Shown here piece after piece: positions 45,376-53,350 of a stretch of DNA of 64,000 bases. This DNA is from Rhodospirillaceae bacterium UBA6219 (GTDB lineage Bacteria; Pseudomonadota; Alphaproteobacteria; Rhodospirillales; Magnetospirillaceae). The DNA lies in the NCBI GenBank assembly GCA_002435715.1, contig DISD01000029.1:11470-75469 (forward strand), read 5' to 3'. The position numbers and the translations under genes were made by a program. Numbering within the stretch: the stretch's first letter is position 1; each line of letters starts with the position of its first letter. Under the pieces are notes generated by a model. The model was not told where the DNA came from. It was given only the letters and a program-made list of their open reading frames with translations, and did not search any database.

Positions 45376-45744
45376 TCAGCGTCGCAGCCCGGCCACCGCC
45401 AAGAGCAGCCAAGCGGCCATCAAGGTCATGCCACCGGCCGGGGTCACCATGGGAACGGGCAAGGGCTGGCCGGTCAGCGCCTTCAGATAAAGCGAGCCGC
45501 AAAACAGCACCATGCCCGCCAGGAACAACAGGGCCGACAGATGGGCGATGACCCCGCCCCGGCGGCTGTCGGACGCCACCCTGTCCGCCCCCAGCAAGGC
45601 CAGACAGTGCAGCAACTGATATTGCGAGCCCCGTTCGGCCAGGGCTTGGGCGATTTCGTCTCCGGCCAAGCCATGGGCGGCATAGGCCCCCATGCCGACG
45701 GCGATGACCCCGCCCAGCCCAGCCAGGAAAATCCATGGACGCAT
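45376..45744 (-). CDS. DUF423 (YgdD-type) small membrane protein
   Basis: 122 aa with four hydrophobic segments; N terminus WIFLAGLGGVIAVGMGAYAAHGL matches the DUF423 signature GAxGAHGL, and it ends with VTPAGGMTLMAAWLLLAVAGLRR. Function of the family is unknown. The ATG at 45744 has a perfect AAGGAGG six bases upstream. Confidence 0.9.
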   Translation of the reverse strand: MRPWIFLAGLGGVIAVGMGAYAAHGLAGDEIAQALAERGSQYQLLHCLALLGADRVASDSRRGGVIAHLSALLFLAGMVLFCGSLYLKALTGQPLPVPMVTPAGGMTLMAAWLLLAVAGLRR

Positions 45745-45809
45745 CACACTCCTCCTTGACATCGACGCGTAAAGCGCGAGGAATTTATCCGCTTTAGGGA
45801 GGAGATGCC

Positions 45810-46415
45810 ATGCGCCTTGCTCGCGTTGTCGCTGTTTTGGCCGTCCTGGTCCCGGCAGCGAACGTCATGGCGGAAGACGCCGCCACCATCACCCGCCTGC
45901 AGGGCCGGGCCCTGGCGGCGGGCACGCCCCTGGCGCAAGGCAGCCGGGTCGCCGACGACGCCACCATCACCACCGGCCCGGGCAGCCGGGTGGAAGTGCG
46001 TTTTGACGACGACACGCTGGTGGTGTTGGGAGAGAACGCCACCCTGAAGGTGGAAAGCTTCCGCTATGCCCCGCAATCGGCCCAGGGCGAAGCCAGGCTG
46101 CGCGTCGAGCAAGGCGCCTTCCTGGTCACCACCGGGGCGGTGGCCAAGCTGCCGGGCCGCCCGCTATCGGTGGCGACCCCGGTGGCCAGTATCGGCGTGC
46201 GCGGCACCAAGTTCTGGGGCGGCAGCCTGGACAACCCCTTGGACGTCTTGTTGCTGGACGGCGCCATCACCGTCAAGACCCCGGGCGGCAGCGCCGATCT
46301 GAACAATCCCCTGGAAGGCACCGACGTCAAGTCGCCCGGCGCCGCCCCCAGCCCGGTGGGCACGTGGAAGGCTCCGCGCGTCGCACGGGCCATGAACAGC
46401 GTCAGCTTCCAGTAA
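45810..46415 (+). CDS. Exported FecR-domain protein
   Basis: 201 aa with a signal peptide (cleaved after VMAE). The mature protein is a FecR-type beta domain: GSRVADDATITTGPGSRVEVRFDDDTLVVLGENATLKVESF, LRVEQGAFLVTTG, VATPVASIGVRGTKFWGG and LLLDGAITVKTPGG. There is no LysM, no membrane anchor and no neighbouring ECF sigma factor or TonB receptor, so it is not a classical FecR anti-sigma. Periplasmic role unknown. GGAGG precedes the ATG. Confidence 0.85.
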   Translation: MRLARVVAVLAVLVPAANVMAEDAATITRLQGRALAAGTPLAQGSRVADDATITTGPGSRVEVRFDDDTLVVLGENATLKVESFRYAPQSAQGEARLRVEQGAFLVTTGAVAKLPGRPLSVATPVASIGVRGTKFWGGSLDNPLDVLLLDGAITVKTPGGSADLNNPLEGTDVKSPGAAPSPVGTWKAPRVARAMNSVSFQ

Positions 46416-46421
46416 AAAAGC

Positions 46422-47054
46422 TCAGTCGATGACCAGACGGCGCTGATAGATCCGCGACGTCCCACCCAGCTTCAACGCCTGATCCACCGAAGCGGTGGCG
46501 GCGATGTGGCTTTTCAGCGGCTCGGACGGCACCACGGGCGCCGCCGGCAAGACGCGGGCTTCCTGATGCGGGCGGGCTTTGGGCGGCGGCGGAATGACGT
46601 CCACCGGCAGGGCCACCGGAACCACCGGCGCCGCCGGCTTGGTTTCGACGGCCGTGACCTCGGCCGGTACGGGCCTGGCCGGCTCGACCTTGGCCATCTT
46701 GACCGGCGGAACCACCTTGGCCGGGGAAACCGCCGGAACCGCCGACGGGTTCACCGCCGACACCACCGGTTTGTCGGTCGCCGTCTCGGCCGCGCTTTGC
46801 TCGGCCTTGTCCTGTTCCGCCATTTCCTGTTGTCTGCGCTGGGCCTCAAGCGCCCGGGCGTGTTCGGCCCGTTCGTCGCGCTGGATATCTTCCATGGTCC
46901 GCGCCGGCCCCAGACCGCCCAGGACGAAATCGCCCAACACCTGGAACAGATCGGACTGGGTGTCGGAAGCCGACACCTCCGCGGCGTGGCCGGACGTCGC
47001 CAGCAGGGCCAGCGGCACGGAAACCAACAAGGTCTTGCGCAAGGTCGTGATCAT
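46422..47054 (-). CDS. Exported Pro/Ala/Val-rich protein of unknown function
   Basis: 210 aa. Signal peptide (LLVSVPLALLATSGHAAE), a short acidic helical stretch (RDERAEHARALEAQRRQQEMAEQDKAEQSAAE), then a long low-complexity Pro/Ala/Val/Lys region reminiscent of TonB/TolA-like periplasmic spans, ending with a folded-looking tail (SVDQALKLGGTSRIYQRRLVID). No Shine-Dalgarno is obvious. It converges with the FecR-domain gene at a 6-base gap and may belong to the same envelope function. Confidence 0.65.
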   Translation of the reverse strand: MITTLRKTLLVSVPLALLATSGHAAEVSASDTQSDLFQVLGDFVLGGLGPARTMEDIQRDERAEHARALEAQRRQQEMAEQDKAEQSAAETATDKPVVSAVNPSAVPAVSPAKVVPPVKMAKVEPARPVPAEVTAVETKPAAPVVPVALPVDVIPPPPKARPHQEARVLPAAPVVPSEPLKSHIAATASVDQALKLGGTSRIYQRRLVID

Positions 47055-47076
47055 GGCATCAAAATAGCAGATCGGC

Positions 47077-47937
47077 CTATTTGAACACCACGGTTTTCGA
47101 ACCGTTCATCAACACCCGGTGTTCCACATGCCAGCGCACGGCGCGGGCCAGCACCAGATTCTCGATGTCGCGGCCGATAGCCACCAGATCGTCGGGGGTG
47201 TGGGTGTGGTCGACGCGTTCGATGGATTGTTCGATGATCGGACCTTCGTCCAAATCGGGGGTGACGTAATGGGCGGTGGCGCCGATGATCTTGACGCCGC
47301 GCGAATGGGCCTGGTGATAGGGCTTGGCCCCCTTGAAGCTGGGCAGGAAGGAATGGTGGATGTTGATGGCCCGGCCTTCCAGGCTGCGGCAAAGATCGCT
47401 GGACAGGATCTGCATGTAGCGGGCCAGGACCACCAGATCGGCGCCGGCGCGATCGACCACGTCTATCACCCGGGTTTCCTGGGCCGCCTTGTCGTGCTTG
47501 TCCACCGCCAGATAATGATAGGGGATGCCGTGCCATTCGACGATCGAGCGCATCTCCGGGTGGTTCGAGATCACCGCCGGAATTTCAATGTTCAACTGGC
47601 CGGTATGGTAACGGTGCAGCAGGTCGACCAGACAGTGGCCGAACTTGGACACCATGATCACCACGCGGGGCTTCTGGGTCAGGTCGTGCAGGTTCCAGAT
47701 CATCTGGAACTTGTCGGCGATGGCGGCGAACAGCTTGCGGAATTCGGCGACCGGCGGGGTCAGGGCACCACCGGCGAAAACGATGCGCATGAAGAAACGC
47801 CGCGACAGCGCGTCACCATATTGTGCCGCTTCGGTGATGAAGCAATCGTTCTGGGTCAGGAATCCGGAGACGGCAGCGACGATGCCCACGGTATCGGGGC
47901 AGGTGATGGTCAACACGTAGCTCTGACGTTCGGACAT
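47077..47937 (-). CDS. purU: Formyltetrahydrofolate deformylase
   Basis: 286 aa. Hydrolyses 10-formyl-THF to THF and formate, feeding PurT-type purine synthesis and balancing one-carbon pools. An N-terminal ACT domain (YVLTITCPDTVGIVAAVSGFLTQNDCFITEA) is followed by the formyltransferase fold with the catalytic Asn-His-Asp: NIHHSFLPSFKGAKPYHQA and YVTPDLDEGPIIEQ. I took ATG 47937 as the start; the frame continues to a TTG at 47958. Confidence 0.95.
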   Translation of the reverse strand: MSERQSYVLTITCPDTVGIVAAVSGFLTQNDCFITEAAQYGDALSRRFFMRIVFAGGALTPPVAEFRKLFAAIADKFQMIWNLHDLTQKPRVVIMVSKFGHCLVDLLHRYHTGQLNIEIPAVISNHPEMRSIVEWHGIPYHYLAVDKHDKAAQETRVIDVVDRAGADLVVLARYMQILSSDLCRSLEGRAINIHHSFLPSFKGAKPYHQAHSRGVKIIGATAHYVTPDLDEGPIIEQSIERVDHTHTPDDLVAIGRDIENLVLARAVRWHVEHRVLMNGSKTVVFK

Positions 47938-48083
47938 AACACTGAAACCTTTTCCCAAGCACGGTGCAAGACCCCGTGATAGCGCAACCCTTCCCCGCCG
48001 CCAAGACGCGAAACGCCGTCTTGCCTTTTTTATCCGAATCCCCCATGGTCCGCCGAAAGCACCAGCCGTAAGGAACTTCCGCC

Positions 48084-48437
48084 ATGATCACCGTCTATTA
48101 CAAATCCGGCGCCGCCCAGTGGAAGTACGAACTGGAGCAAAGCGAATACGACTACATCATCAAGAACGTCCTGGAAGACAAGCCGGACCTGCAGGAAATG
48201 TTCGACGATTCGCTGGAAATCCTGCGCGACGTCTCGGCCATGGACGAAGACGAGATGGACGAGGACGATCAGATCGACCAGACCATCGCCATCGCCTATC
48301 TGTGGTACTATTTCAACGTGGTCGCCGAAGGTGACGACCGCATCGAAGGCGACTTGGTGCTGTTGGAAGACGAAGACGGCACCGGCGTCACCATCCTGCC
48401 GGCCGCCGCCCTCGATGACCTGGAAGACGAGGAGTAA
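48084..48437 (+). CDS. Small very acidic protein of unknown function
   Basis: 117 aa with more than 30 Asp/Glu, including MDEDEMDEDDQID and the C-terminal LDDLEDEE. It begins MITVYYKSGAAQWKYELEQSEYDYIIKN and contains an aromatic stretch AIAYLWYYFNVV. No signal peptide or known domain. RBS region AAGGAACTTCCGCC precedes the ATG. Family not recognised. Confidence 0.7.
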   Translation: MITVYYKSGAAQWKYELEQSEYDYIIKNVLEDKPDLQEMFDDSLEILRDVSAMDEDEMDEDDQIDQTIAIAYLWYYFNVVAEGDDRIEGDLVLLEDEDGTGVTILPAAALDDLEDEE

Positions 48438-48453
48438 ACCTCCTCCTCTGCCC

Positions 48454-48954
48454 TTATGACTTCACCGTTTCCTGGTAGGTGACCGCCAAGGCGGTATCCT
48501 CGGATTCGTTCAACAAAGCGGAAATGGCGGCCAACAGCCCCATTTCCTCTTTTTGTATGTGGAAGATTTCCCGTTCCACCAATTCGGCCCCGCAATCGCG
48601 GAAATCGCGCCAGGATTGCTCGTCGAATCCCTGCGACGCGGCCGCCACCGCCAAGTCCGCCACTCGCACCGCCAAGGGCAGGATGGAACGATGTTCATGG
48701 GTCAGCATCATGACGATGCCGCTTTCCCCCTTGGACACGAACAACGGAAACAGATGTCCTTCTTCGAAAGCGAAATGGCTTTCCACCTCGGCCCGCAAGG
48801 TGGCGGCCAGGGCGCCCAGTTTGTCGGCCAAAGCGGCGTCGAAAGACGGCGGCTTGCGGGTCGACCCCAGCAATTCTTCCAGCCCCTGCAGGGTCTCGAT
48901 GGTGGTCATGTGGTCCTGGTGCAGCAGGGCCCCGATCTGTGACTGCAACAACAT
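48454..48954 (-). CDS. Hemerythrin-like (HHE-type) protein
   Basis: 166 aa four-helix protein with the iron-ligand pattern of HHE proteins: LLHQDHMTTIETL, HFAFEEGHLFPLF, LTHEHRSILPL and EREIFHIQKEEMGLL. Hemerythrin-like proteins of this type bind NO or oxygen, or repair iron-sulfur clusters under nitrosative stress. ATG at 48954 is preceded by AAGGAAACGCAG. It is 18 bases after the NnrS-like gene on the same strand. Confidence 0.85.
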   Translation of the reverse strand: MLLQSQIGALLHQDHMTTIETLQGLEELLGSTRKPPSFDAALADKLGALAATLRAEVESHFAFEEGHLFPLFVSKGESGIVMMLTHEHRSILPLAVRVADLAVAAASQGFDEQSWRDFRDCGAELVEREIFHIQKEEMGLLAAISALLNESEDTALAVTYQETVKS

Positions 48955-48972
48955 CTGCGTTTCCTTCAAGAC

Positions 48973-50247
48973 TTAAGTGCTTCGTTCGTGGGCGCGATAA
49001 ACATGCATCATGACCAAGGCGAAACCGGCAAAGGCCATGGCGCCGCCCAGGCCACAAAACGCCGCCACTCGGGCGACCAGCGGCAGGTCGAAAAACAAGG
49101 CGACCGCCATCAGCACCACGGCGGCAAGGTGCAAGACGGCGTGGATGTCCAAAAGACGCGGGCTGGTCAGCTGCGACAGCAGGACCGGCTTGCCGCCCTT
49201 GGCCCCGGAATGCATGGAAGCCAAAAACGGCATGATCCGTTGCAAGATGCCGGTGGCGAAGGACAGCAGCCAGCCGAACACCAACAGCCAGCCCCACAGC
49301 GGCGCCATGATCTCGGCCGGCGCCCCCGACACCAAGGCCAAGGCCGCCAGCAGCGACAGCACCTGCAAGCCCCAGCCGGCCTTCAGCAGACGAAAGAACG
49401 GCTCCAGCTTTTTACGCATGCGCGACGCCAGAACACGGCGTTGGACGGCGAAGTAAAAGCCCAAGGCGACCAGCCCCAGGATTGATCCGGCGCCCTGCAC
49501 CAGATTTTCACCCCACAGCGTGCCCAACAATCCAGCCAACAAGGCCAGGGCGGCGATCACCGCCACCCGCTTGCCAGCCGCGTCGTCCACCGGCTTGGCC
49601 AGCACGAACATGGGCAGCAGCACCGCCGAAAACCCCACCACCAGCATCCCCATGAACCCGTAACCGGCCAGCAGGGCATGGGCCGCGGCCACCGCCGGAC
49701 GGTTCACCAACAACCCGACATCCATGTCCAGCACCAGCAGGACGGCCAGAACCAGCAAACCGGCCAAACAGGCCACGGCCACCCAGGCCGGCCAAGTCAC
49801 CGCCGGCAGGTCGGTCACTTGCAACAGGTTGCGGGCCACCAGCAAACCGAACAGCGACAGGGCGGCGACACACAGGAAGCCGCCAAGGTCCAAAGCCGCC
49901 CCCCAGCCGCCGGCCAGCCCCATCACCAAGAGCACGATGCCGGGATTGAACAGCCACCAACTGAGCGAACAGACCCAGGCCGGACCTAATTGACGGCGCG
50001 TCGCCACCGGCAGCATTTGATAGGCTGCCCCCATGGCGGTCATCGCCAGCACCCCCAGGGTGATCAGATGCAAGGCGGCCAGCACCGCCCCGGTCCCGCC
50101 CACGAAACCCAAAGCGGTCTCGGCGCCCCACGACAGGACGGCCCAGCCGGCAACATGGAAGACAATGGCCGAGGCGAAAAAGCGAAACGGAATGATCGGT
50201 GACAGCAAGCGGTCCTTGGCCCCCATCATGAACGCGCCGGCGAACAT
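48973..50247 (-). CDS. NnrS-like polytopic heme-type membrane protein
   Basis: 424 aa, twelve membrane segments. Conserved-looking stretches AALHLITLGVLAMTAMGAAYQMLPVATRR and AHALLAGYGFMGMLVVGFSAVLLPMFVLAKP, each with a potential heme His, and FLSFATGILQRIMPFL-like segments near the end, resemble the NnrS/heme-copper-like family involved in nitric oxide tolerance. The start overlaps the stop of the DUF2249 gene (ATGA). Assignment to NnrS is family-level; a related but separate group is possible. Confidence 0.72.
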   Translation of the reverse strand: MFAGAFMMGAKDRLLSPIIPFRFFASAIVFHVAGWAVLSWGAETALGFVGGTGAVLAALHLITLGVLAMTAMGAAYQMLPVATRRQLGPAWVCSLSWWLFNPGIVLLVMGLAGGWGAALDLGGFLCVAALSLFGLLVARNLLQVTDLPAVTWPAWVAVACLAGLLVLAVLLVLDMDVGLLVNRPAVAAAHALLAGYGFMGMLVVGFSAVLLPMFVLAKPVDDAAGKRVAVIAALALLAGLLGTLWGENLVQGAGSILGLVALGFYFAVQRRVLASRMRKKLEPFFRLLKAGWGLQVLSLLAALALVSGAPAEIMAPLWGWLLVFGWLLSFATGILQRIMPFLASMHSGAKGGKPVLLSQLTSPRLLDIHAVLHLAAVVLMAVALFFDLPLVARVAAFCGLGGAMAFAGFALVMMHVYRAHERST

Positions 50248-50828
50248 CAGGCGCCCCGTTCAAGCCACAGGCGCACGTCTTGGAACTCTTCGACGACGCG
50301 GGCGACGCACCAGCCGCGCTCGGCCAGTTCCGGCAACAGATATTGCGGCAAGCGTTCGTGGTGGACCACCAGGCCCGATAAATCGGGCGTCGATTCGATC
50401 AGCCGCAGGATGGCCAACATGGGATGAGGCGGGCTGAGTTTGCGGACGTCCACGTGCAGGCCGTCGGCTTCGCGCCAGACCATGGCGCCTTCTTCCAGCA
50501 GCGCCACCTCGGAATCATGTTCCCAATCGGCGGCGCCGTTCAGATGGAAATAGATCCGCCAATGTCCGCTCCCCAGGCAGCGTCCATAAGACGAAAAGCC
50601 CCGGGCCGCCAGGATGCGGCGCAAGGGAGACGGATTGAAAGGGGCGTCGACCACCAAGAAGCCCCCGAACCCCACCCCATCGGCGGCTTCCATCAACAGC
50701 CCCAGCGGGTCTTCCCCTTGGGCCAGCGCGGCGCGCACGTCCAGGGGGGGCTGGTCCAGGGCCATGGCCAGCCAAGCGGGCGGGCTGTCCTGAGGCGGAC
50801 GGGATGCGAGTTCGACGACACCAACCAT
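50247..50828 (-). CDS. Tandem DUF2249 protein
   Basis: 193 aa with two related TusA/SirA-like halves. The C-terminal half is a clear DUF2249: LHVDVRKLSPPHPMLAILRLIES, LVVHHERLPQYLLPELAERGW and VRLWLERGA; the N-terminal half is similar (LDVRAALAQGEDPLGLLMEA, RRILAARGFSSYGRCLGSGHWRIYF). DUF2249 genes often sit beside denitrification or NO-stress genes. ATG is preceded by GGAGCAAGAC, and an Fnr/Dnr-like box lies upstream. Coupled to the NnrS-like gene by overlap. Confidence 0.85.
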   Translation of the reverse strand: MVGVVELASRPPQDSPPAWLAMALDQPPLDVRAALAQGEDPLGLLMEAADGVGFGGFLVVDAPFNPSPLRRILAARGFSSYGRCLGSGHWRIYFHLNGAADWEHDSEVALLEEGAMVWREADGLHVDVRKLSPPHPMLAILRLIESTPDLSGLVVHHERLPQYLLPELAERGWCVARVVEEFQDVRLWLERGA

Positions 50829-50881
50829 GTCTTGCTCCGGCGAAGATGACCGAAGCGTGCGTTATTGCGCTGCCGCGAACC

Positions 50882-50895
50882 TTGATGTTCGTTAA
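50882..50895 (-). promoter_or_regulatory. Fnr/Dnr-like box upstream of the DUF2249 operon
   Basis: On the minus strand TTAAC-GAAC-ATCAA, 9 of 10 matches to TTGAC-N4-ATCAA-type Crp/Fnr sites. Its centre lies about 60 bases before the DUF2249 ATG. It overlaps the stop of the upstream Crp/Fnr gene. The two regulators encoded just upstream are the natural candidates. Confidence 0.5.
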
Positions 50896-51587
50896 GAGGT
50901 CCCGTCCTCGCGCACCAGTCGGCGCAAAGCCGCCAGATCGGTCAGCACCACTTCGCGACCATGGCTTTCCACCCCCGCTTCCTTCAGCCGGGCCAGGGCA
51001 CGCGACAGGCTTTCCGGGGCGATGCCGATGCGGCTGGCCAAGGCCGCCTTGGTGATGGGCAGGCGCACCTGCACGCCATCTTGGGCGTCGCGCGCCAAGG
51101 CCAGCAGGAACGACGCCAGACGTTGCCCCGGCGACTTGCTTTTCAGCTCCGAGATCTCGTGGATCATGTGCATCTGCCAGCGTGACAGACCCGACAGCAA
51201 GTGAAAGCCCAGGCGGGGATTGTCCCCCAGACGTTTGAGGAACTGCGCCGACGGCACATGCGCCAGACGCGAGCCCGCCACCACCTCGCAGTTCAGCGGA
51301 TATTTTCCGGACGAGAAGATGGCCGCCTCGGCGAAGGTGGAAACCCCGTCGAACACTTCGATGATGGATTGGTCGCCGGTTTCGGTCAGGGCGAAGATGT
51401 TGACCCGGCCTTCCAGAACCACGAAGAAATGATCGGCGTCGTCGCCCTGGCTGAACAGCAATTGCGTCTCGGCATAGGAAAAAGCCTGGGCGTTTTCCAG
51501 CAGGAACGACAATTCTTCGGGCGCCAGCGCGGCGAAAAGCGGTGCGGTGGCGCAAAGAGCGACGTCGGCAGCAGACAATCCGGCCAT
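50892..51587 (-). CDS. Crp/Fnr family regulator (Dnr-like)
   Basis: 231 aa. Beta-roll effector domain (PLFAALAPEELSFLLENAQAFSYAETQLLFSQGDDADHFFVVLEGRVNIF), dimerisation helix, and C-terminal helix-turn-helix (TKAALASRIGIAPESLSRALARLKEAGVE). No N-terminal Cys cluster for an iron-sulfur centre, so not an Fnr; the group with heme-dependent NO sensing (Dnr) or redox sensing fits better. The ATG at 51587 is four bases after the stop of a paralogous gene; an in-frame GTG (51614) is possible. Confidence 0.88.
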   Translation of the reverse strand: MAGLSAADVALCATAPLFAALAPEELSFLLENAQAFSYAETQLLFSQGDDADHFFVVLEGRVNIFALTETGDQSIIEVFDGVSTFAEAAIFSSGKYPLNCEVVAGSRLAHVPSAQFLKRLGDNPRLGFHLLSGLSRWQMHMIHEISELKSKSPGQRLASFLLALARDAQDGVQVRLPITKAALASRIGIAPESLSRALARLKEAGVESHGREVVLTDLAALRRLVREDGTS

Positions 51588-51591
51588 GTTC

Positions 51592-52293
51592 TTACCCCAA
51601 ATCGTCTTCGACACAGAAATCGCGCAAGGCGTCCAAATCGGCGATGACCACCACGTTGTCAGCCTTGGATTCCACCCCCAGCTTGGCCAAAGCGCGCGAC
51701 AGGCTTTCCGGCTTCATGCCCAATTCGTCGGCCACCAGCTTCTTGTCATAGGGGAAGCGGACTTGGACCTTGCCCTCCTCCGCCTCGGCCAAGGACAGCA
51801 GAAAGGACCCCAGGCGCTGCGCCGTGGTCTTCAGCTTCAATTCGGCGATCTGGCGCACCAACATGCGCAGGCGGAACGACATGGTGGACAGCATGTGGAA
51901 CACGATGTCCTTGCGCTGGGCCAGCTTGTCCAGGAACGAGGACGCGGGAATGGCCAGCAACTGGGCCGTGTTCAACACCCGGGCGTTCATCAGGAAACGG
52001 CCGTCGCCGAACATGGCGGCGTCGCCCAACACCGTACCCCGGCGGGCCACTTCGACGACACTGCGACGGCCGTCATTGTCGATGGACAATTCCACGTGGC
52101 CATCCATCACCACATAGAAATCCACCACCGGGTCGCCGGCTTGATACATCTGCTGCTCATGGCCAAAGCCGACCAGGCGGGCGCCTTCGATCAGATTGCG
52201 GATGTCGTTTTCCTGAAGCCCCGCGAACAACGGCGTGAACTGCAATTGCAGCAGCACCTCTTTGGGTGCCGGCATATTCGCGTCCTTGCTCAT
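51592..52293 (-). CDS. Crp/Fnr family regulator (Dnr-like), paralogue
   Basis: 233 aa, the same architecture as the following gene: beta-roll (TPLFAGLQENDIRNLIEGARLVGFGHEQQMYQAGDPVVDFYVVMDGHVELSI), long helix, and HTH (DKKLVADELGMKPESLSRALAKLGVE). No Cys in the whole protein that could hold a cluster. ATG at 52293. The two regulators lie in tandem and probably arose by duplication; they precede DUF2249-NnrS-hemerythrin genes. Confidence 0.88.
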   Translation of the reverse strand: MSKDANMPAPKEVLLQLQFTPLFAGLQENDIRNLIEGARLVGFGHEQQMYQAGDPVVDFYVVMDGHVELSIDNDGRRSVVEVARRGTVLGDAAMFGDGRFLMNARVLNTAQLLAIPASSFLDKLAQRKDIVFHMLSTMSFRLRMLVRQIAELKLKTTAQRLGSFLLSLAEAEEGKVQVRFPYDKKLVADELGMKPESLSRALAKLGVESKADNVVVIADLDALRDFCVEDDLG

Positions 52294-52398
52294 CACTGCC
52301 CCCGTCCTGTACAAGGCGCGAAGCTAGACCAATCTGCCGGCAAGGCCAAGTCGCTATATGTATGCGAGATGCCTTTTCAGCTGTTCAAGGAAGCCCAA

Positions 52399-53235
52399 AT
52401 GACCGCGGACCGCGACCTTCCCATCGGCGTTTTCGACTCGGGCGTGGGGGGGCTGACCGTGCTCAAGGCCTTGCGGGACAGGCTGCCCACCGAATCGCTG
52501 ATTTATTTGGGCGACACCGCGCGCCTGCCCTATGGCACCAAAAGCGCCGCGGCGGTCAGCCATTACGCCCTGCAAGCGGCCCATGCCCTGGTGCGCATGG
52601 GCATCAAAAGCTTGGTGGTGGCCGACAACACCTCGTCCGCCCATGCTTTGGAAGCCCTGCGCGCCGAATTCCCCGGCCTGCCGGTGATCGGCGTGGTCGA
52701 GCCCGGAGCCAGCGCCGCCGCCTTGGCCAGCGCCCAAGGGCGCATCGTCGTCATCGCCACCGACAGCACGGTGGCCGCCGGAACCTATCCGCGGGCCATC
52801 CACAACTCGCGCCCCGGCGCCCGGGTGGTTTCCAAGGCCTGCCCGCTTTTCGTGTCGATGGTGGAAGAAGGCATGACCGACGGCCCCATCGCCGAGCAAT
52901 TGGCCCACCATTACCTGGACCCCTTGTTCCTGAACGCCGCCGACGACAACCGCGGCGATTGCCTGTTGCTGGGCTGCACCCATTTCCCCGCCTTGTCCGA
53001 TTTGTTGCGACGCGTGGTCGGCCCGCACACCGCCATCATCGATTCGGCCACCACCACCGCCCGTGCCGTCGAGGATTTGCTGGAACATCGCGGTCTGGCC
53101 AGCAACCGCGAACCATCGCGCGCCCGCGTGCGCTATCTGGCCACCGACGCCCCCGAACGCTTCGCCCGCGTCGCCCGAATTTTCGTGCCCTGGACCATCA
53201 CTAGCGACGAAGTTGAAGTGGTGGAATTGTCTTAG
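52399..53235 (+). CDS. murI: Glutamate racemase MurI with altered active site
   Basis: 278 aa. Makes D-glutamate for peptidoglycan. The fold is complete: PIGVFDSGVGGLTVLKAL with Asp13-Ser14, YLGDTARLPYGTKS, VIATDSTVAAGTYPRAI and the second catalytic Cys193 (LLLGCTHFPAL). The first catalytic Cys is absent: the usual ACNTAS segment reads ADNTSS, with Asp76 in its place. Two-base proton transfer in this family uses both Cys. The ATG at 52399 has AAGGA seven bases upstream; an ATG at 52369 has no ribosome site. Confidence 0.9.
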   Translation: MTADRDLPIGVFDSGVGGLTVLKALRDRLPTESLIYLGDTARLPYGTKSAAAVSHYALQAAHALVRMGIKSLVVADNTSSAHALEALRAEFPGLPVIGVVEPGASAAALASAQGRIVVIATDSTVAAGTYPRAIHNSRPGARVVSKACPLFVSMVEEGMTDGPIAEQLAHHYLDPLFLNAADDNRGDCLLLGCTHFPALSDLLRRVVGPHTAIIDSATTTARAVEDLLEHRGLASNREPSRARVRYLATDAPERFARVARIFVPWTITSDEVEVVELS

Positions 53236-53350
53236 TTCAAATATCCCACTCAGAAGTCTGTAATGGTGGATGACTTTATGTAAAATTTGCCTCAAAATTG
53301 ATAATTAGCAGGAGAGATCAAGACAACAAATAGTAGGTCATACACGCGTC

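Noticed and set aside
52369..52398. Upstream ATG for murI at 52369
   Set aside because: No ribosome site, whereas the ATG at 52399 has AAGGA and fits family N termini.
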